Part shown: positions 7,207-15,201 of the stretch, in pieces
Layout of the letters: each line of letters starts with the position of its first letter
How positions within the stretch are numbered: the stretch's first letter is position 1
NCBI GenBank assembly: GCA_025351405.1
Contig: JANXVZ010000037.1
Location: 1-64,000, forward strand
Direction: 5' to 3'
Origin: Sphingomonadales bacterium
GTDB taxonomy: Bacteria > Pseudomonadota > Alphaproteobacteria > Sphingomonadales > Sphingomonadaceae
DNA: 64,000 nucleotides
Translations under genes and position numbers: made by a program
Notes under the pieces: generated by a model
Told to the model about the DNA's origin: nothing
The model's database searches: none
The model's input: only the letters and a program-made list of their open reading frames with translations

Positions 7207-9288
7207 ATGAGCAATGGTATCGAAGCGTCTGACGTCGCAGCCGATGTCAGCAGTGGCGGTATTGCCGTGGCGCGGCTCGCGCAGAACGCCGATCTGTTCA
7301 ACATCGCGATCAAATCCTTTCGCGGCTACCAGGGCGAGGAATGGGCGCGGACGCTCAACAAGGCGCAGTTGCTCGTTTCCTGCCACCGCATCTGCGAGTG
7401 GGTATGCAGCAAGGAATGTGTACGGCTGTGCATTTTGCTGGCCGGGCCGCCCCGCGAGCCGGTTACGATCGAGCAGATCGGGCCGTTCACGGACGTGCTG
7501 CGCCGGCTGGCGGAAAATCCCAAGCTGATCGCCGTGCTGGCCAAGGCGGTGGAGGCGGAAGACCCCAAGGCCTTTTATGCCGTCGCCACCGAATTGAAAG
7601 CGCAGGCCTTTATCCACCTGCTCTGCCACTGGGTGTGCTTCATCCGTTGCCACCTTGTTTGTCGGGTGATGTGTGACCGCCTGCACTGGAACCCGGAAAT
7701 CCTCATCACCGCGCTGCGTGAATCCGCCGTCGCGGTCGCCAGCGTGGGCCGCAACCCGGACGACTTGAAGCGGCTGATCGCCGGGGCCGCCACGCTCGAT
7801 TGCGCCGCCATCAAGGGCATCTTCGGCCCCAATCGCGATTGCCGGTTGATCTGTTTCTGGTTGTGCAGCTGGCGCTGTCTCGTCGTGTGTTTTGCCCTCA
7901 CGCGCAGCTTCCAGGTCACCAGCGATTTCTCGATCGATGAGATGCGCGCCTTTGCGACCTTCTCGGGCGAACTTTCGCGCGTCCCGGACGTGACCGGGGC
8001 GCCCGCCGCCAATGGCATCGACGCGCTTGTCAGCGCCGTCATTCGCCAGGACGAAAAGGCCTTCATCGAATTTGTCCGGGTTCACAAGGCAGAGCGCTTC
8101 GTCCACCAGCTTTGTCACTGGGTGTGTTATCTCGTCTGTCAGCGGCTGTGCATCTGCGTCTGCCCGCCGCCGGGCATCATCCCGATCTTCGACCATGTCG
8201 GATCCTATCGCGTCGATCCGTTCTTCCACGATTTCACCTCGGCGGGGACGACGACGGCGGGCGGCTATGCCTTTACCGCAACGATCCCGCTGATCGGACT
8301 ATTGCCGCCAAGTCCGGCCGGCGACCCGATCGAATACCGCTTCACGGTGCAAAAGCTGCCGGGCGGGGCGCTGCAACCGCTGACCATCAACGAGATCGGC
8401 GGCACCGTCATCGGCTCGCTGGAGTTCTGGGAATGGGATGCAACGGCGCTGCCGGCACCGGGACAATGGAAGCTGCGCACGACCGACTACAGCATCAACA
8501 ACGCCCCGCAATTCTACGATATACAACAGGACATCGGCCCGGCGCTGCACATGCAGGTATCGACCCCCATCACGGCCGATGGATGGGTGCGGGTGCCCAG
8601 CGACGACAATCTGACCCAGCATGGCGGCGGCAAGTTTGCGCCGACCCACGTGCTGGCCTCGCTCGACACTACCAAGCTGACGCTGGAGCAGTTCGACCTG
8701 CACGGTCCAGGAACCGGGCTGCCGATCATCGCCGGCGGCGCGGTGCCGGCGGGGCCGCCGCCTGCCGACAACAAACGCTCCGAAAAGCCGCAGTTCGCCA
8801 TCAATTTCGAAGCCCGCAAGGTGATCGGGGCCGTGGCGATCAGCGGCAATTCGCTGCCACGCATCGCGCTGAGCAACACCCGCTATGCCTTTGATCGCCA
8901 TCCGGATTGGGCGGGGACGACGATCACGCTGGCCAGCGGTTATCCGTTGGCGCTGCTGCTCGATATCCAGGAATTGATCGGCCATGGCTGCGACCCGCTA
9001 TCGGCAATGTCGACGCCGGCATTGCATGCGCAGTTCACGGCCTATCACCCGTATCTGGCGTCGTGCAGCGTCTATATCGAGGGGCCGGCGCCGGTGCCGC
9101 CTACGGTCAACCCGGCAATCGATGGCGCCGGTCAGGCCATTTCACCGGCGGGCGGCGAGGCGTTCACCATTACCGGCCTAAGCCCCTGCGCCTACATCCT
9201 GTGGCTGACGGCGACGCTCAACCTGACCACTGGCTATGGCGCCATTGGTGGAACGTACAGCGACCATATCGCATTCTGCATCCACTGA
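7207..9288 (+). CDS. Uncharacterised protein with four (CX3)4C cysteine-ladder segments
   Basis: I do not recognise this 693-aa protein. Its N-terminal half has four segments in which cysteine recurs every fourth residue, five times each: residues 59-75, 140-156, 212-228 and 303-319 (an extra Cys at 317). Segments 1 and 3 share CxxICxWxCS; segments 2 and 4 share LCHWVC and are both preceded by a D-KAF...KA..F.H.L stretch, indicating an A-B-A-B duplication. Predicted helices would place the thiols along one face. From about 320 a Pro-rich hinge leads into a beta-rich, Gly/Pro/Thr-rich C-terminal region with four scattered cysteines. There is no signal peptide or obvious TM helix. Metal, cluster or redox binding is plausible but unproven. 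Confidence 0.85.
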   Translation: MSNGIEASDVAADVSSGGIAVARLAQNADLFNIAIKSFRGYQGEEWARTLNKAQLLVSCHRICEWVCSKECVRLCILLAGPPREPVTIEQIGPFTDVLRRLAENPKLIAVLAKAVEAEDPKAFYAVATELKAQAFIHLLCHWVCFIRCHLVCRVMCDRLHWNPEILITALRESAVAVASVGRNPDDLKRLIAGAATLDCAAIKGIFGPNRDCRLICFWLCSWRCLVVCFALTRSFQVTSDFSIDEMRAFATFSGELSRVPDVTGAPAANGIDALVSAVIRQDEKAFIEFVRVHKAERFVHQLCHWVCYLVCQRLCICVCPPPGIIPIFDHVGSYRVDPFFHDFTSAGTTTAGGYAFTATIPLIGLLPPSPAGDPIEYRFTVQKLPGGALQPLTINEIGGTVIGSLEFWEWDATALPAPGQWKLRTTDYSINNAPQFYDIQQDIGPALHMQVSTPITADGWVRVPSDDNLTQHGGGKFAPTHVLASLDTTKLTLEQFDLHGPGTGLPIIAGGAVPAGPPPADNKRSEKPQFAINFEARKVIGAVAISGNSLPRIALSNTRYAFDRHPDWAGTTITLASGYPLALLLDIQELIGHGCDPLSAMSTPALHAQFTAYHPYLASCSVYIEGPAPVPPTVNPAIDGAGQAISPAGGEAFTITGLSPCAYILWLTATLNLTTGYGAIGGTYSDHIAFCIH

Positions 9289-9294
9289 GGCGCA

Positions 9295-9322
9295 CCCCCT
9301 CTCTTGCACGCAAGAGAGGGGG
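9295..9322. terminator. Bidirectional hairpin between convergent genes
   Basis: Perfect 12-bp inverted repeat: CCCCCTCTCTTG (9295-9306), a 4-nt CACG loop, and CAAGAGAGGGGG (9311-9322). It lies exactly between the stop of the cysteine-ladder gene and the uvrC stop. No U-tract follows on either strand, so the assignment rests on symmetry, stem strength and convergent position. Confidence 0.6.
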
Positions 9323-9323
9323 A

Positions 9324-11258
9324 TCACCCGCTGGTGTGAAAATGCCCGTGGATCGCCTCGGCCATGGCTTTCGAAATGCCCGGCGCACGCTCCAGCTCCT
9401 CCAGCGCCGCGCCACGGACGGCGCGCGACGTGCCGAAATGCATCAGCAGTGCCTTCTTGCGCGCCGGACCGATGCCGGGAACATCGTCGAGCGGGTTGGC
9501 GGCGATGGCTTTCGACCGCTTGGCCCGGTGCGCGCCGATGGCGAAGCGATGTGCTTCGTCGCGAAGCCGTTGCAGGAAGAACAACACCGGCGCGTTCGGC
9601 GGCAAATGCAATTCACGGCCCGACGGCAGATGGAAGGTCTCGCGGCCGGCGTCGCGGTCGAAGCCCTTGGAAACCCCGACGATGCAGACATTGTCGACAC
9701 CGAGCTCGGCCAGCGCCGCGTTGACAGCCGACAACTGGCCCTTGCCGCCGTCGATCAACACGAGGTCGGGCCAGTCGCCGCCGGCGCGGTCGGGGTCTTC
9801 CTTTTCCAGTCGGGCAAAGCGCCGCGACAGCATCGCCTTCATCATGGCAAAATCGTCGCCGGGCGTGATGCTGGCATCGTTCATGTTGAACTTGCGATAC
9901 TGGTTCTTGATGAAGCCGTCCGGCCCGGCGACGATCATCGCGCCCAGCGCGTTGGTGCCCATGATATGGCTGTTGTCATAGACTTCGATGCGCTGCGGGG
10001 TGCCGTCGAGCTCGAAAAGATCCGCAAGCTCGACTAGCAATCTGCCCTGTGTGGTCGATTCGGCCAGCCGGCGATCGAGCGCCTCGACGGCGTTGCGCGC
10101 CGCCTGTTCGATCAACTTGCGGTTGGCACCACGCTGGGGGGCCTTGACCCCGACGCGATGACCGGCCTTTTCCGAAAGTGCATCGGCAAGCAATGCTGCC
10201 TCCTCCAGGGGGCGGTCGAGCAACAACTCGCGCGGCGGCGGCAGTTCCTCGTACAATTGGGCAAGGAAGCTCATCAACACCTCGTCCTCGCCCACGCCAT
10301 CGGTGTGAGCCGGGAAAAAGGCGCGATGGCCCCAGTTCTGGCCACCGCGGATGAAGAAGATCTGGATGCACATGGTGCCGCCCTTGGCCGCCAGCGCCAC
10401 GATGTCGGCGTCGCTGGCACTGCCTTCGGCGCTGACCGCCTGGCTGCCCTGGATGAAGGTCAGCGCCTTCAGCCGGTCGCGCAACACCGCGGCTATCTCG
10501 AAGTCCATCGAAGCGGCGGCGGCCTCCATCGCGGTGCCAAGCTTGCGCTGCGCCTCCTGCGTGCGGCCCGACAGGAAGGCCTTGGCGTCGCCGACCAGCT
10601 CGGCATATCCGGCATCGTCGATGCGGCCGACGCACGGCGCCGAACAGCGCTTGATCTGGTGGAGCAGGCACGGCCGCGTCCGGTTGGCGAAAAAGCTGTC
10701 GGTGCACGAGCGCAGCAGGAAGACCTTTTGCAGTGCATTCAGCGTGACGTTGACCGCGCCGGCGCTGGCGAACGGGCCATAATAGACGCCCTTGCCGACG
10801 CGCGCGCCGCGATGCTTGGAAATGCGCGGGAATTCGTGGTCTTCGCGCAGGAAGATGAAGGGGAAGCTCTTGTCGTCGCGAAGCAGCACATTGTACGGCG
10901 GCCGATAGCGCTTGATGAGCTGGGCTTCGAGCAGGAGCGCCTCGGCCTCGGTCGTCGTCGTCACGATCGTCATGTCGCGGGTTTGCGCCACCATGCGCTG
11001 CAGCCGCCGCGACAGCCGCGCCACCTGGGTGTAGTTGGTGACCCGGTTCTTCAGCGCCCGCGCCTTGCCGACATACAGCACCTCGCCGGCGGCATCGGTC
11101 ATCCGATAGACGCCGGGGCGCACCGGCAGGGTGCGCAGCACGTTGCGGATGGCGGCAATGCCGCGATCGATATCGGGCACATCGGTGCCCTTGACCGCGA
11201 AGGTGGCGGTCGATTCGGAAAATCGGTCAGTGATCGACGGCTTCGGCGGCTTCGGCAT
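9324..11258 (-). CDS. uvrC: Excinuclease ABC subunit C
   Basis: UvrC makes both incisions in nucleotide excision repair after UvrB loads at a lesion. The 644-aa protein has an N-terminal GIY-YIG nuclease domain (RPGVYRM near 47-53, LYVGKARALKNRV near 61-73) and a cysteine-containing middle region typical of UvrC (CTDSFFANRTRPCLLHQIKRC...C). A UvrB-interacting UVR helix pair follows near 225-260, then an RNase-H-like endonuclease domain with EVYDNSHIMG and VLIDGGKGQL, and a C-terminal helix-hairpin-helix pair (VPGIGPARKKALL, APGISKAMAEAI). Length is typical. It is divergent from the M28 peptidase gene across 94 bp. No LexA box could be confirmed by eye. Confidence 0.97.
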   Translation of the reverse strand: MPKPPKPSITDRFSESTATFAVKGTDVPDIDRGIAAIRNVLRTLPVRPGVYRMTDAAGEVLYVGKARALKNRVTNYTQVARLSRRLQRMVAQTRDMTIVTTTTEAEALLLEAQLIKRYRPPYNVLLRDDKSFPFIFLREDHEFPRISKHRGARVGKGVYYGPFASAGAVNVTLNALQKVFLLRSCTDSFFANRTRPCLLHQIKRCSAPCVGRIDDAGYAELVGDAKAFLSGRTQEAQRKLGTAMEAAAASMDFEIAAVLRDRLKALTFIQGSQAVSAEGSASDADIVALAAKGGTMCIQIFFIRGGQNWGHRAFFPAHTDGVGEDEVLMSFLAQLYEELPPPRELLLDRPLEEAALLADALSEKAGHRVGVKAPQRGANRKLIEQAARNAVEALDRRLAESTTQGRLLVELADLFELDGTPQRIEVYDNSHIMGTNALGAMIVAGPDGFIKNQYRKFNMNDASITPGDDFAMMKAMLSRRFARLEKEDPDRAGGDWPDLVLIDGGKGQLSAVNAALAELGVDNVCIVGVSKGFDRDAGRETFHLPSGRELHLPPNAPVLFFLQRLRDEAHRFAIGAHRAKRSKAIAANPLDDVPGIGPARKKALLMHFGTSRAVRGAALEELERAPGISKAMAEAIHGHFHTSG

Positions 11259-11352
11259 GGGCTGGATTTAGGGTGGCAAGCCCGGGAGGGCAAACCCCGC
11301 TTGTCGATATGGACCCGAGCCTGCAAACTGGATCGCACACAGGAGATTCCCT

Positions 11353-12711
11353 TTGCGCCGACCCCTTATCGCCTCGCTCATCCTCGCTGCCCCGGTTATT
11401 GCCACCCCTGCTGCTGCTGCCAACTCCGCCGCCGGCACATCCCTCGCGGCACAGGTATCCGAAGGGGAGCTGCGCTCCACCATCACCAGCCTGGTGGGCT
11501 TCGGCACCCGCCACACCTTGTCGGACACGGTTTCACCCACGCGGGGAATCGGCGCGGCGCGTCGCTGGGCCGCAAGCCGGTTCGACAGCTTCGCCAAGGC
11601 CTGTGGCGGGTGCCTGACCATCGTCACCCCCTCCGAAACCGCCAGCGGCAAGCGCATTCCGAGCCCCGCCGTGATCGTCGACGTGCTCGCCATCCAGAAG
11701 GGCACTGGCGACCCCAATCGCGTCATCATCATTTCCGGGCATATCGATTCGCGAAACAGCGATCCACTCGACCCCAGGGGTGATGCGCCGGGCGCCAATG
11801 ACGATGGTTCCGGGACGGCCGCCGTCATCGAAGCAGCGCGCGTACTGTCGCGGTCCAGGTTCGACGGCACCATTGTCTATGCCGTGCTGTCGGGCGAGGA
11901 GCAGGGGCTGTACGGCGGCAAGCTCCTGGCGAAATACGCAAAGGCGCAGGGCTGGAAGGTCGAGGCGGTGCTCAACAACGACATCATCGGCAATTCGCAC
12001 GGCATCAGCGGCGTCCGCGACAACAGCCATGTCCGGGTGTTTTCCGAAGGCACTCGCGCCACCGAGACCCCGGAGGAAGCCAATACCCGCCGCTATAATG
12101 GCGGCGAGACCGACAGCCCGGCGCGCAACCTGGCGCGCTTCGTCGATGGCATCGCCGAACGCCACCTCAAGCCCTTCGACGTCGAGATGGTCTACCGTAC
12201 CGATCGCTATGGGCGTGGCGGTGACCAGGTGCCGATGCTGGAGGCCGGCTATCCCGCCGTGCGAATCACCGAGGCGCAGGAGAATTACGACCGCCAGCAC
12301 CAGGACGTCCGCACAGAAGCCGGCAAGCCCTTCGGCGACGTCATCTCCGGGGTCGATTTTGCCTATCTGGCGCAGGTGACGCGGGTCAACGTGCTCAGCC
12401 TGGCCGCGCTCGCCGCAGCGCCGCCGCCGCCGGACACCGTCGCGATCGAAGGCCAGGTATCACCCGATACCAAGGTCAGCTGGTCGGCGGTACCGGGCGC
12501 CGCCAGCTATGACGTGTGGTGGCGCAGCACGACGGCGCCGCAGTGGCAGTACAAGCGCAGCGTGCCGGCCGGAACAACGGCGTTGGTACTGCCCGGTGTC
12601 ATCATCGACAGCTGGTTTTTCGGCGTATCGGCGGTGTCGCGCGATGGCCATGCCAGCCCGGTAGAGTTTCCTGGGCCGGCGGGTGCCTTCTTTCCGCAAC
12701 CGGCGCGGTAG
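11353..12711 (+). CDS. Secreted M28-family zinc aminopeptidase-like protein
   Basis: A 452-aa exported metallopeptidase. Residues 1-23 are a clear Sec signal peptide ending in AAA. The catalytic domain has the M28 dinuclear zinc set: GHIDSR (His130, Asp132), GANDDGSG (Asp150, bridging), SGEEQGLYG (Glu182/183), NNDIIGN (Asp210), and a His in the YDRQHQD region. A C-terminal ~85-aa segment (SWSAVPGAASYDVWWR...) resembles a fibronectin-III-like module. The start is TTG, supported by AGGAG seven bases upstream and by signal-peptide fit. It probably digests peptides in the periplasm or outside the cell. It is divergent from uvrC and has no obvious partner downstream. Confidence 0.9.
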   Translation: MRRPLIASLILAAPVIATPAAAANSAAGTSLAAQVSEGELRSTITSLVGFGTRHTLSDTVSPTRGIGAARRWAASRFDSFAKACGGCLTIVTPSETASGKRIPSPAVIVDVLAIQKGTGDPNRVIIISGHIDSRNSDPLDPRGDAPGANDDGSGTAAVIEAARVLSRSRFDGTIVYAVLSGEEQGLYGGKLLAKYAKAQGWKVEAVLNNDIIGNSHGISGVRDNSHVRVFSEGTRATETPEEANTRRYNGGETDSPARNLARFVDGIAERHLKPFDVEMVYRTDRYGRGGDQVPMLEAGYPAVRITEAQENYDRQHQDVRTEAGKPFGDVISGVDFAYLAQVTRVNVLSLAALAAAPPPPDTVAIEGQVSPDTKVSWSAVPGAASYDVWWRSTTAPQWQYKRSVPAGTTALVLPGVIIDSWFFGVSAVSRDGHASPVEFPGPAGAFFPQPAR

Positions 12712-12769
12712 GGCCTGCGGCACCGCGTGGCTTGCCGCCATGCTTGCCGGCGCTTAACGCAGCCGCAAC

Positions 12770-13537
12770 ATGGCATCTCCCCGCAACCAGACTGCAATCG
12801 TCACCGGTGGCGCGCGTCGCATCGGCGCGGCGCTGGTGCGGGCGCTTGCCGCCGACGGCTGGCACGTTGTCATCCATTGTCACCAGTCACGGCGGGAGGC
12901 GGACGCCCTGGCGTCGGAAATTGCCGCGCAGGGCGGCGATGCCAGCGTCGTCGCGGCCGATCTCGCCGCACCGGCGGCGGCGGATACGATCATCGCTGCA
13001 ACCACAGGCGCACCGCCGCTCGGGCTGCTGGTCAATTCCGCCTCGCGATTCGCCTATGACCGGATCGAGGATTTCGCCGTCGACGACTTCGACGCCCATA
13101 TGGCGATCAACCTGCGCGCGCCGGCGCTGCTCACCCGCGCCTTTGCCGCCGCGGTGCCGGCGGATGCGACGGCGCTTGTCGTCAACCTGCTCGACGCCAA
13201 GCTGGAATCGCTCAACCCCGATTACTTCACCTACACGCTCAGCAAGATCGGCCTTGAAGGCCTGACCGAACTCGTCGCGCGCGCCTATGCACCGCGATTG
13301 CGCGCCGCCGGCATCGCGCCGGCGGTGACGCTGGTCAGCGGCCCGCAGTCGCGTGAGAACTTCGATGCCGTGCACGGCCTCAACCCGCTGCGACGCGGTG
13401 TCGCGGTCGATGAGATTGTCGCCGCGCTGCGCTTCATCATTGCCACGCCGACCTTCAACGCCCAGACGATCACCCTCGATGGCGGCCAGCGCCTGCTCGG
13501 CCTGCCACGCGATGTGGCTTACATGGTGGACAAATGA
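12770..13537 (+). CDS. SDR-family pteridine/dihydromonapterin reductase-like protein (FolM-like)
   Basis: A 255-aa short-chain dehydrogenase. The cofactor loop TGGARRIGAAL (12-22) has the Arg-containing TGxxxRxG form of pteridine reductases and FolM rather than plain TGxxxGxG, suggesting NADPH. The catalytic Tyr155/Lys159 pair lies in TYTLSK, and the preceding NLLDAKLESLNPDYF matches the FolM/PTR1 pattern with Asp142. Its stop overlaps the start of folB (ATGA), so both are translated together. The pairing supports reduction of a pterin such as dihydromonapterin or dihydrofolate. That substrate is inferred from family and neighbour. No strong ribosome site precedes the ATG. Confidence 0.85.
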   Translation: MASPRNQTAIVTGGARRIGAALVRALAADGWHVVIHCHQSRREADALASEIAAQGGDASVVAADLAAPAAADTIIAATTGAPPLGLLVNSASRFAYDRIEDFAVDDFDAHMAINLRAPALLTRAFAAAVPADATALVVNLLDAKLESLNPDYFTYTLSKIGLEGLTELVARAYAPRLRAAGIAPAVTLVSGPQSRENFDAVHGLNPLRRGVAVDEIVAALRFIIATPTFNAQTITLDGGQRLLGLPRDVAYMVDK

Positions 13538-13959
13538 TCGACGACCTTATCGAAAACCCGATTCTCGCCGGACTGGTGCCGGCCTCGCTGGCGCCCAAAA
13601 GCCGAAAGATCCTCCTCGAGGATTTCGACATTCCGGTCGATATCGGTTTCCATGATTTCGAAATCGGCACCCCGCAGCGCCTGCGCATCAACATCGAGGT
13701 GTGGCTGGAGGAAGCCGCGTTTCCGCGTTGCGATACCGTGGCTTCGGCGTGGGACTATGACGTGCTGCGCACCGCCGTGCTGGCGCTGGTCGAGGGACGG
13801 CGTTTCAACCTGCAGGAAACCGTCGCGCACGAAATCTACGACCTTGTTGCTGCCCGGCAGGGCGTTGCAGCCCTGCGTGTCTCGACGCGCAAGCCCGATA
13901 TCTACCCCGATTGCGCCGCAGTAGGCGTCGAGATCAGCAGTTTGGGTACCGGCGCCTAG
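13534..13959 (+). CDS. folB: Dihydroneopterin aldolase
   Basis: FolB converts 7,8-dihydroneopterin into 6-hydroxymethyl-7,8-dihydropterin and glycolaldehyde in folate synthesis. The 141-aa protein has the family blocks DIPVDIGFHDFE (Glu43 in the substrate-binding region), RFNLQETVAHEIYDL (about 90-104) and STRKPDIY with Lys120 at the catalytic lysine position. An N-terminal extension of about 22 residues precedes the usual start of the fold; an internal start is not excluded, but the ATG that overlaps the upstream SDR stop is preferred. It forms a two-gene unit with the FolM-like reductase. Other fol genes are not seen here. Confidence 0.9.
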   Translation: MIDDLIENPILAGLVPASLAPKSRKILLEDFDIPVDIGFHDFEIGTPQRLRINIEVWLEEAAFPRCDTVASAWDYDVLRTAVLALVEGRRFNLQETVAHEIYDLVAARQGVAALRVSTRKPDIYPDCAAVGVEISSLGTGA

Positions 13960-13980
13960 GGCGGCCGGCCGCACAGGCCC

Positions 13981-14841
13981 TTAGGAAGTTCGCCCGCAGG
14001 GTCCGAGGCTGGCAAGGGCGGCCTTCCAGTCGGCCGCCAGGGCAGCGGAGTCATCGCCGTTCATCACCGCCGGCGGCAGGTTGGCGGGCAGGGCGCAGGC
14101 GAGGCGGTACCAGCCCAGCGTCTGCGGCTGCACCGGGGCCGCCGATTCATCGATGACGTCGCCGTTCGACACGGTCACCTTGCGCGCCTCGCCCGGACGG
14201 CTGATCACCACCATGGTGACGCTGTGGCCATTGGCAAGGCTCAGGAAAAACTGGCTTTCGCTCTCGCCTTCAACAGTGCCGGGAACCCGGAAACCGTTGC
14301 TGACGCCGGTCACGACGGGTGCGGTGCCGGCGAGCATTTCGGTGGCGATGGCGCGCACCCGCGCTTCGATTGCGGGACTCCAGGGTTGCTGGCCGCGCGC
14401 CGAAACCAGTGTCGCCTTGCCATCCGCGCCCGGCGTGCCGATCCACGCCAACGCGACCTCACCCTTGGGTTTTGGCGGCCGGCCGCGTTCGTCCACCGGG
14501 GCATCCCATAGCCAGCGCAGGACGGGCGGCACTGCCCCGGGCGCCACCAGCGCCGCGTCGACGGTCGCGGTTACCAGCAACCGGGCCTTGCCGGCCGCCA
14601 GGCCCGGGCTGTCCGCCGCCCCGATCCGTTCCGCCGATTTGATCGTGGCACGCACGATGACAGGGGCTGCAAGGGTCAGGTCGGCGAGATCGGCATAGGA
14701 AAGCGTGGTTTCGGCGGCGTGGGCGGCGCCGACACTGCCGGCGCAGGCAATCGCGATCGCGCCGACCAGCAATCGCCATGATTTCGAATGGATCGCCGGC
14801 GATCGGACAGCGGCAGAGTACGCATGCTGGGTGAATTCCAT
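13981..14841 (-). CDS. Hypothetical exported protein
   Basis: A 286-aa protein I cannot assign to a named family. Residues about 22-43 (RLLVGAIAIACAGSVGAAHA) form a signal peptide preceded by an unusually long polar N-terminal region of about 20 residues; a later alternative start is possible, although no in-frame ATG exists before the hydrophobic run. The mature part begins ETTLSYADLADLTLAAPVIVRATIK and looks beta-rich, with LVTATVDAALVAPG and SQFFLSLANGHSVTMVVISRP segments. One cysteine pair (Cys near 248 and 281) could form a disulfide in the periplasm. It is convergent with folB. The gene is convincing by composition and signal peptide; its function is unknown. Confidence 0.75.
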   Translation of the reverse strand: MEFTQHAYSAAVRSPAIHSKSWRLLVGAIAIACAGSVGAAHAAETTLSYADLADLTLAAPVIVRATIKSAERIGAADSPGLAAGKARLLVTATVDAALVAPGAVPPVLRWLWDAPVDERGRPPKPKGEVALAWIGTPGADGKATLVSARGQQPWSPAIEARVRAIATEMLAGTAPVVTGVSNGFRVPGTVEGESESQFFLSLANGHSVTMVVISRPGEARKVTVSNGDVIDESAAPVQPQTLGWYRLACALPANLPPAVMNGDDSAALAADWKAALASLGPCGRTS

Positions 14842-15201
14842 GCCGCCGTTCTAGCGCCGATATGGACCGCCGACCACCCCGCGCCGGTATGGCGCCGACC
14901 CCCGCACCGGCGCGGCGCCGACCCCCGTGCCGGTATGGCAATGGTCATGTCGCGGCCCGGCCGCTTTGATGGTGCCAGCGACCGGCATGAACATTTGCCG
15001 GACATATCGGACGGTAGATTTTCCGTTACTTCGGTCGCGCGCAGCGACGAACCGACGTTATCGGCATGACAAAGCGGTTGCGGCATCGCCCGTGATGCGG
15101 TTAAGGCTAAAGGCTGGAGGGTGCGTCGAGGGACCGAGGGGAATTCGGGTCCGCGGCGCAACCATAATTTCGGTGTCTATTGAGGGAGTGTCGCACCGCC
15201 C
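14842..15201. other. Intergenic region upstream of tonB
   Basis: This 360-bp non-coding region separates a minus-strand exported protein from tonB. It contains a GC-rich tandem repeat (14861-14940, listed separately), then a mixed-composition stretch (15000-15200) that must contain the promoter of the tonB operon. I could not assign a convincing -35/-10 pair or a Fur box by eye, and I see no ORF of interest. Confidence 0.55.
14861..14940. repeat. GC-rich ~23-bp imperfect tandem repeat, three units
   Basis: Three consecutive units share the core CGCCGACCCCCG followed by an nnCCGG end. The first (14861-14887) is a degenerate 27-nt copy. The second and third (about 14888-14933) are 23 nt each and differ at a few positions, and a partial TATGGC start of a fourth follows. 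The array lies between the exported hypothetical gene and tonB. It could be a slippage-prone minisatellite or carry repeated protein sites. Confidence 0.6.

Noticed and set aside
7207-8163. Zinc-finger, heme c or ferredoxin motifs in the cysteine-ladder protein
   Set aside because: There is no CXXCH, no CX2CX2CX3C ferredoxin pattern and no Cys2His2 spacing. The constant CX3C step is different.
7027-8229. 400-aa minus-strand ORF opposite the cysteine-ladder gene
   Set aside because: The plus strand has a strong ribosome site and patterned repeats at protein level. The minus product is low-complexity Asp/Arg/Gln-rich without domains.
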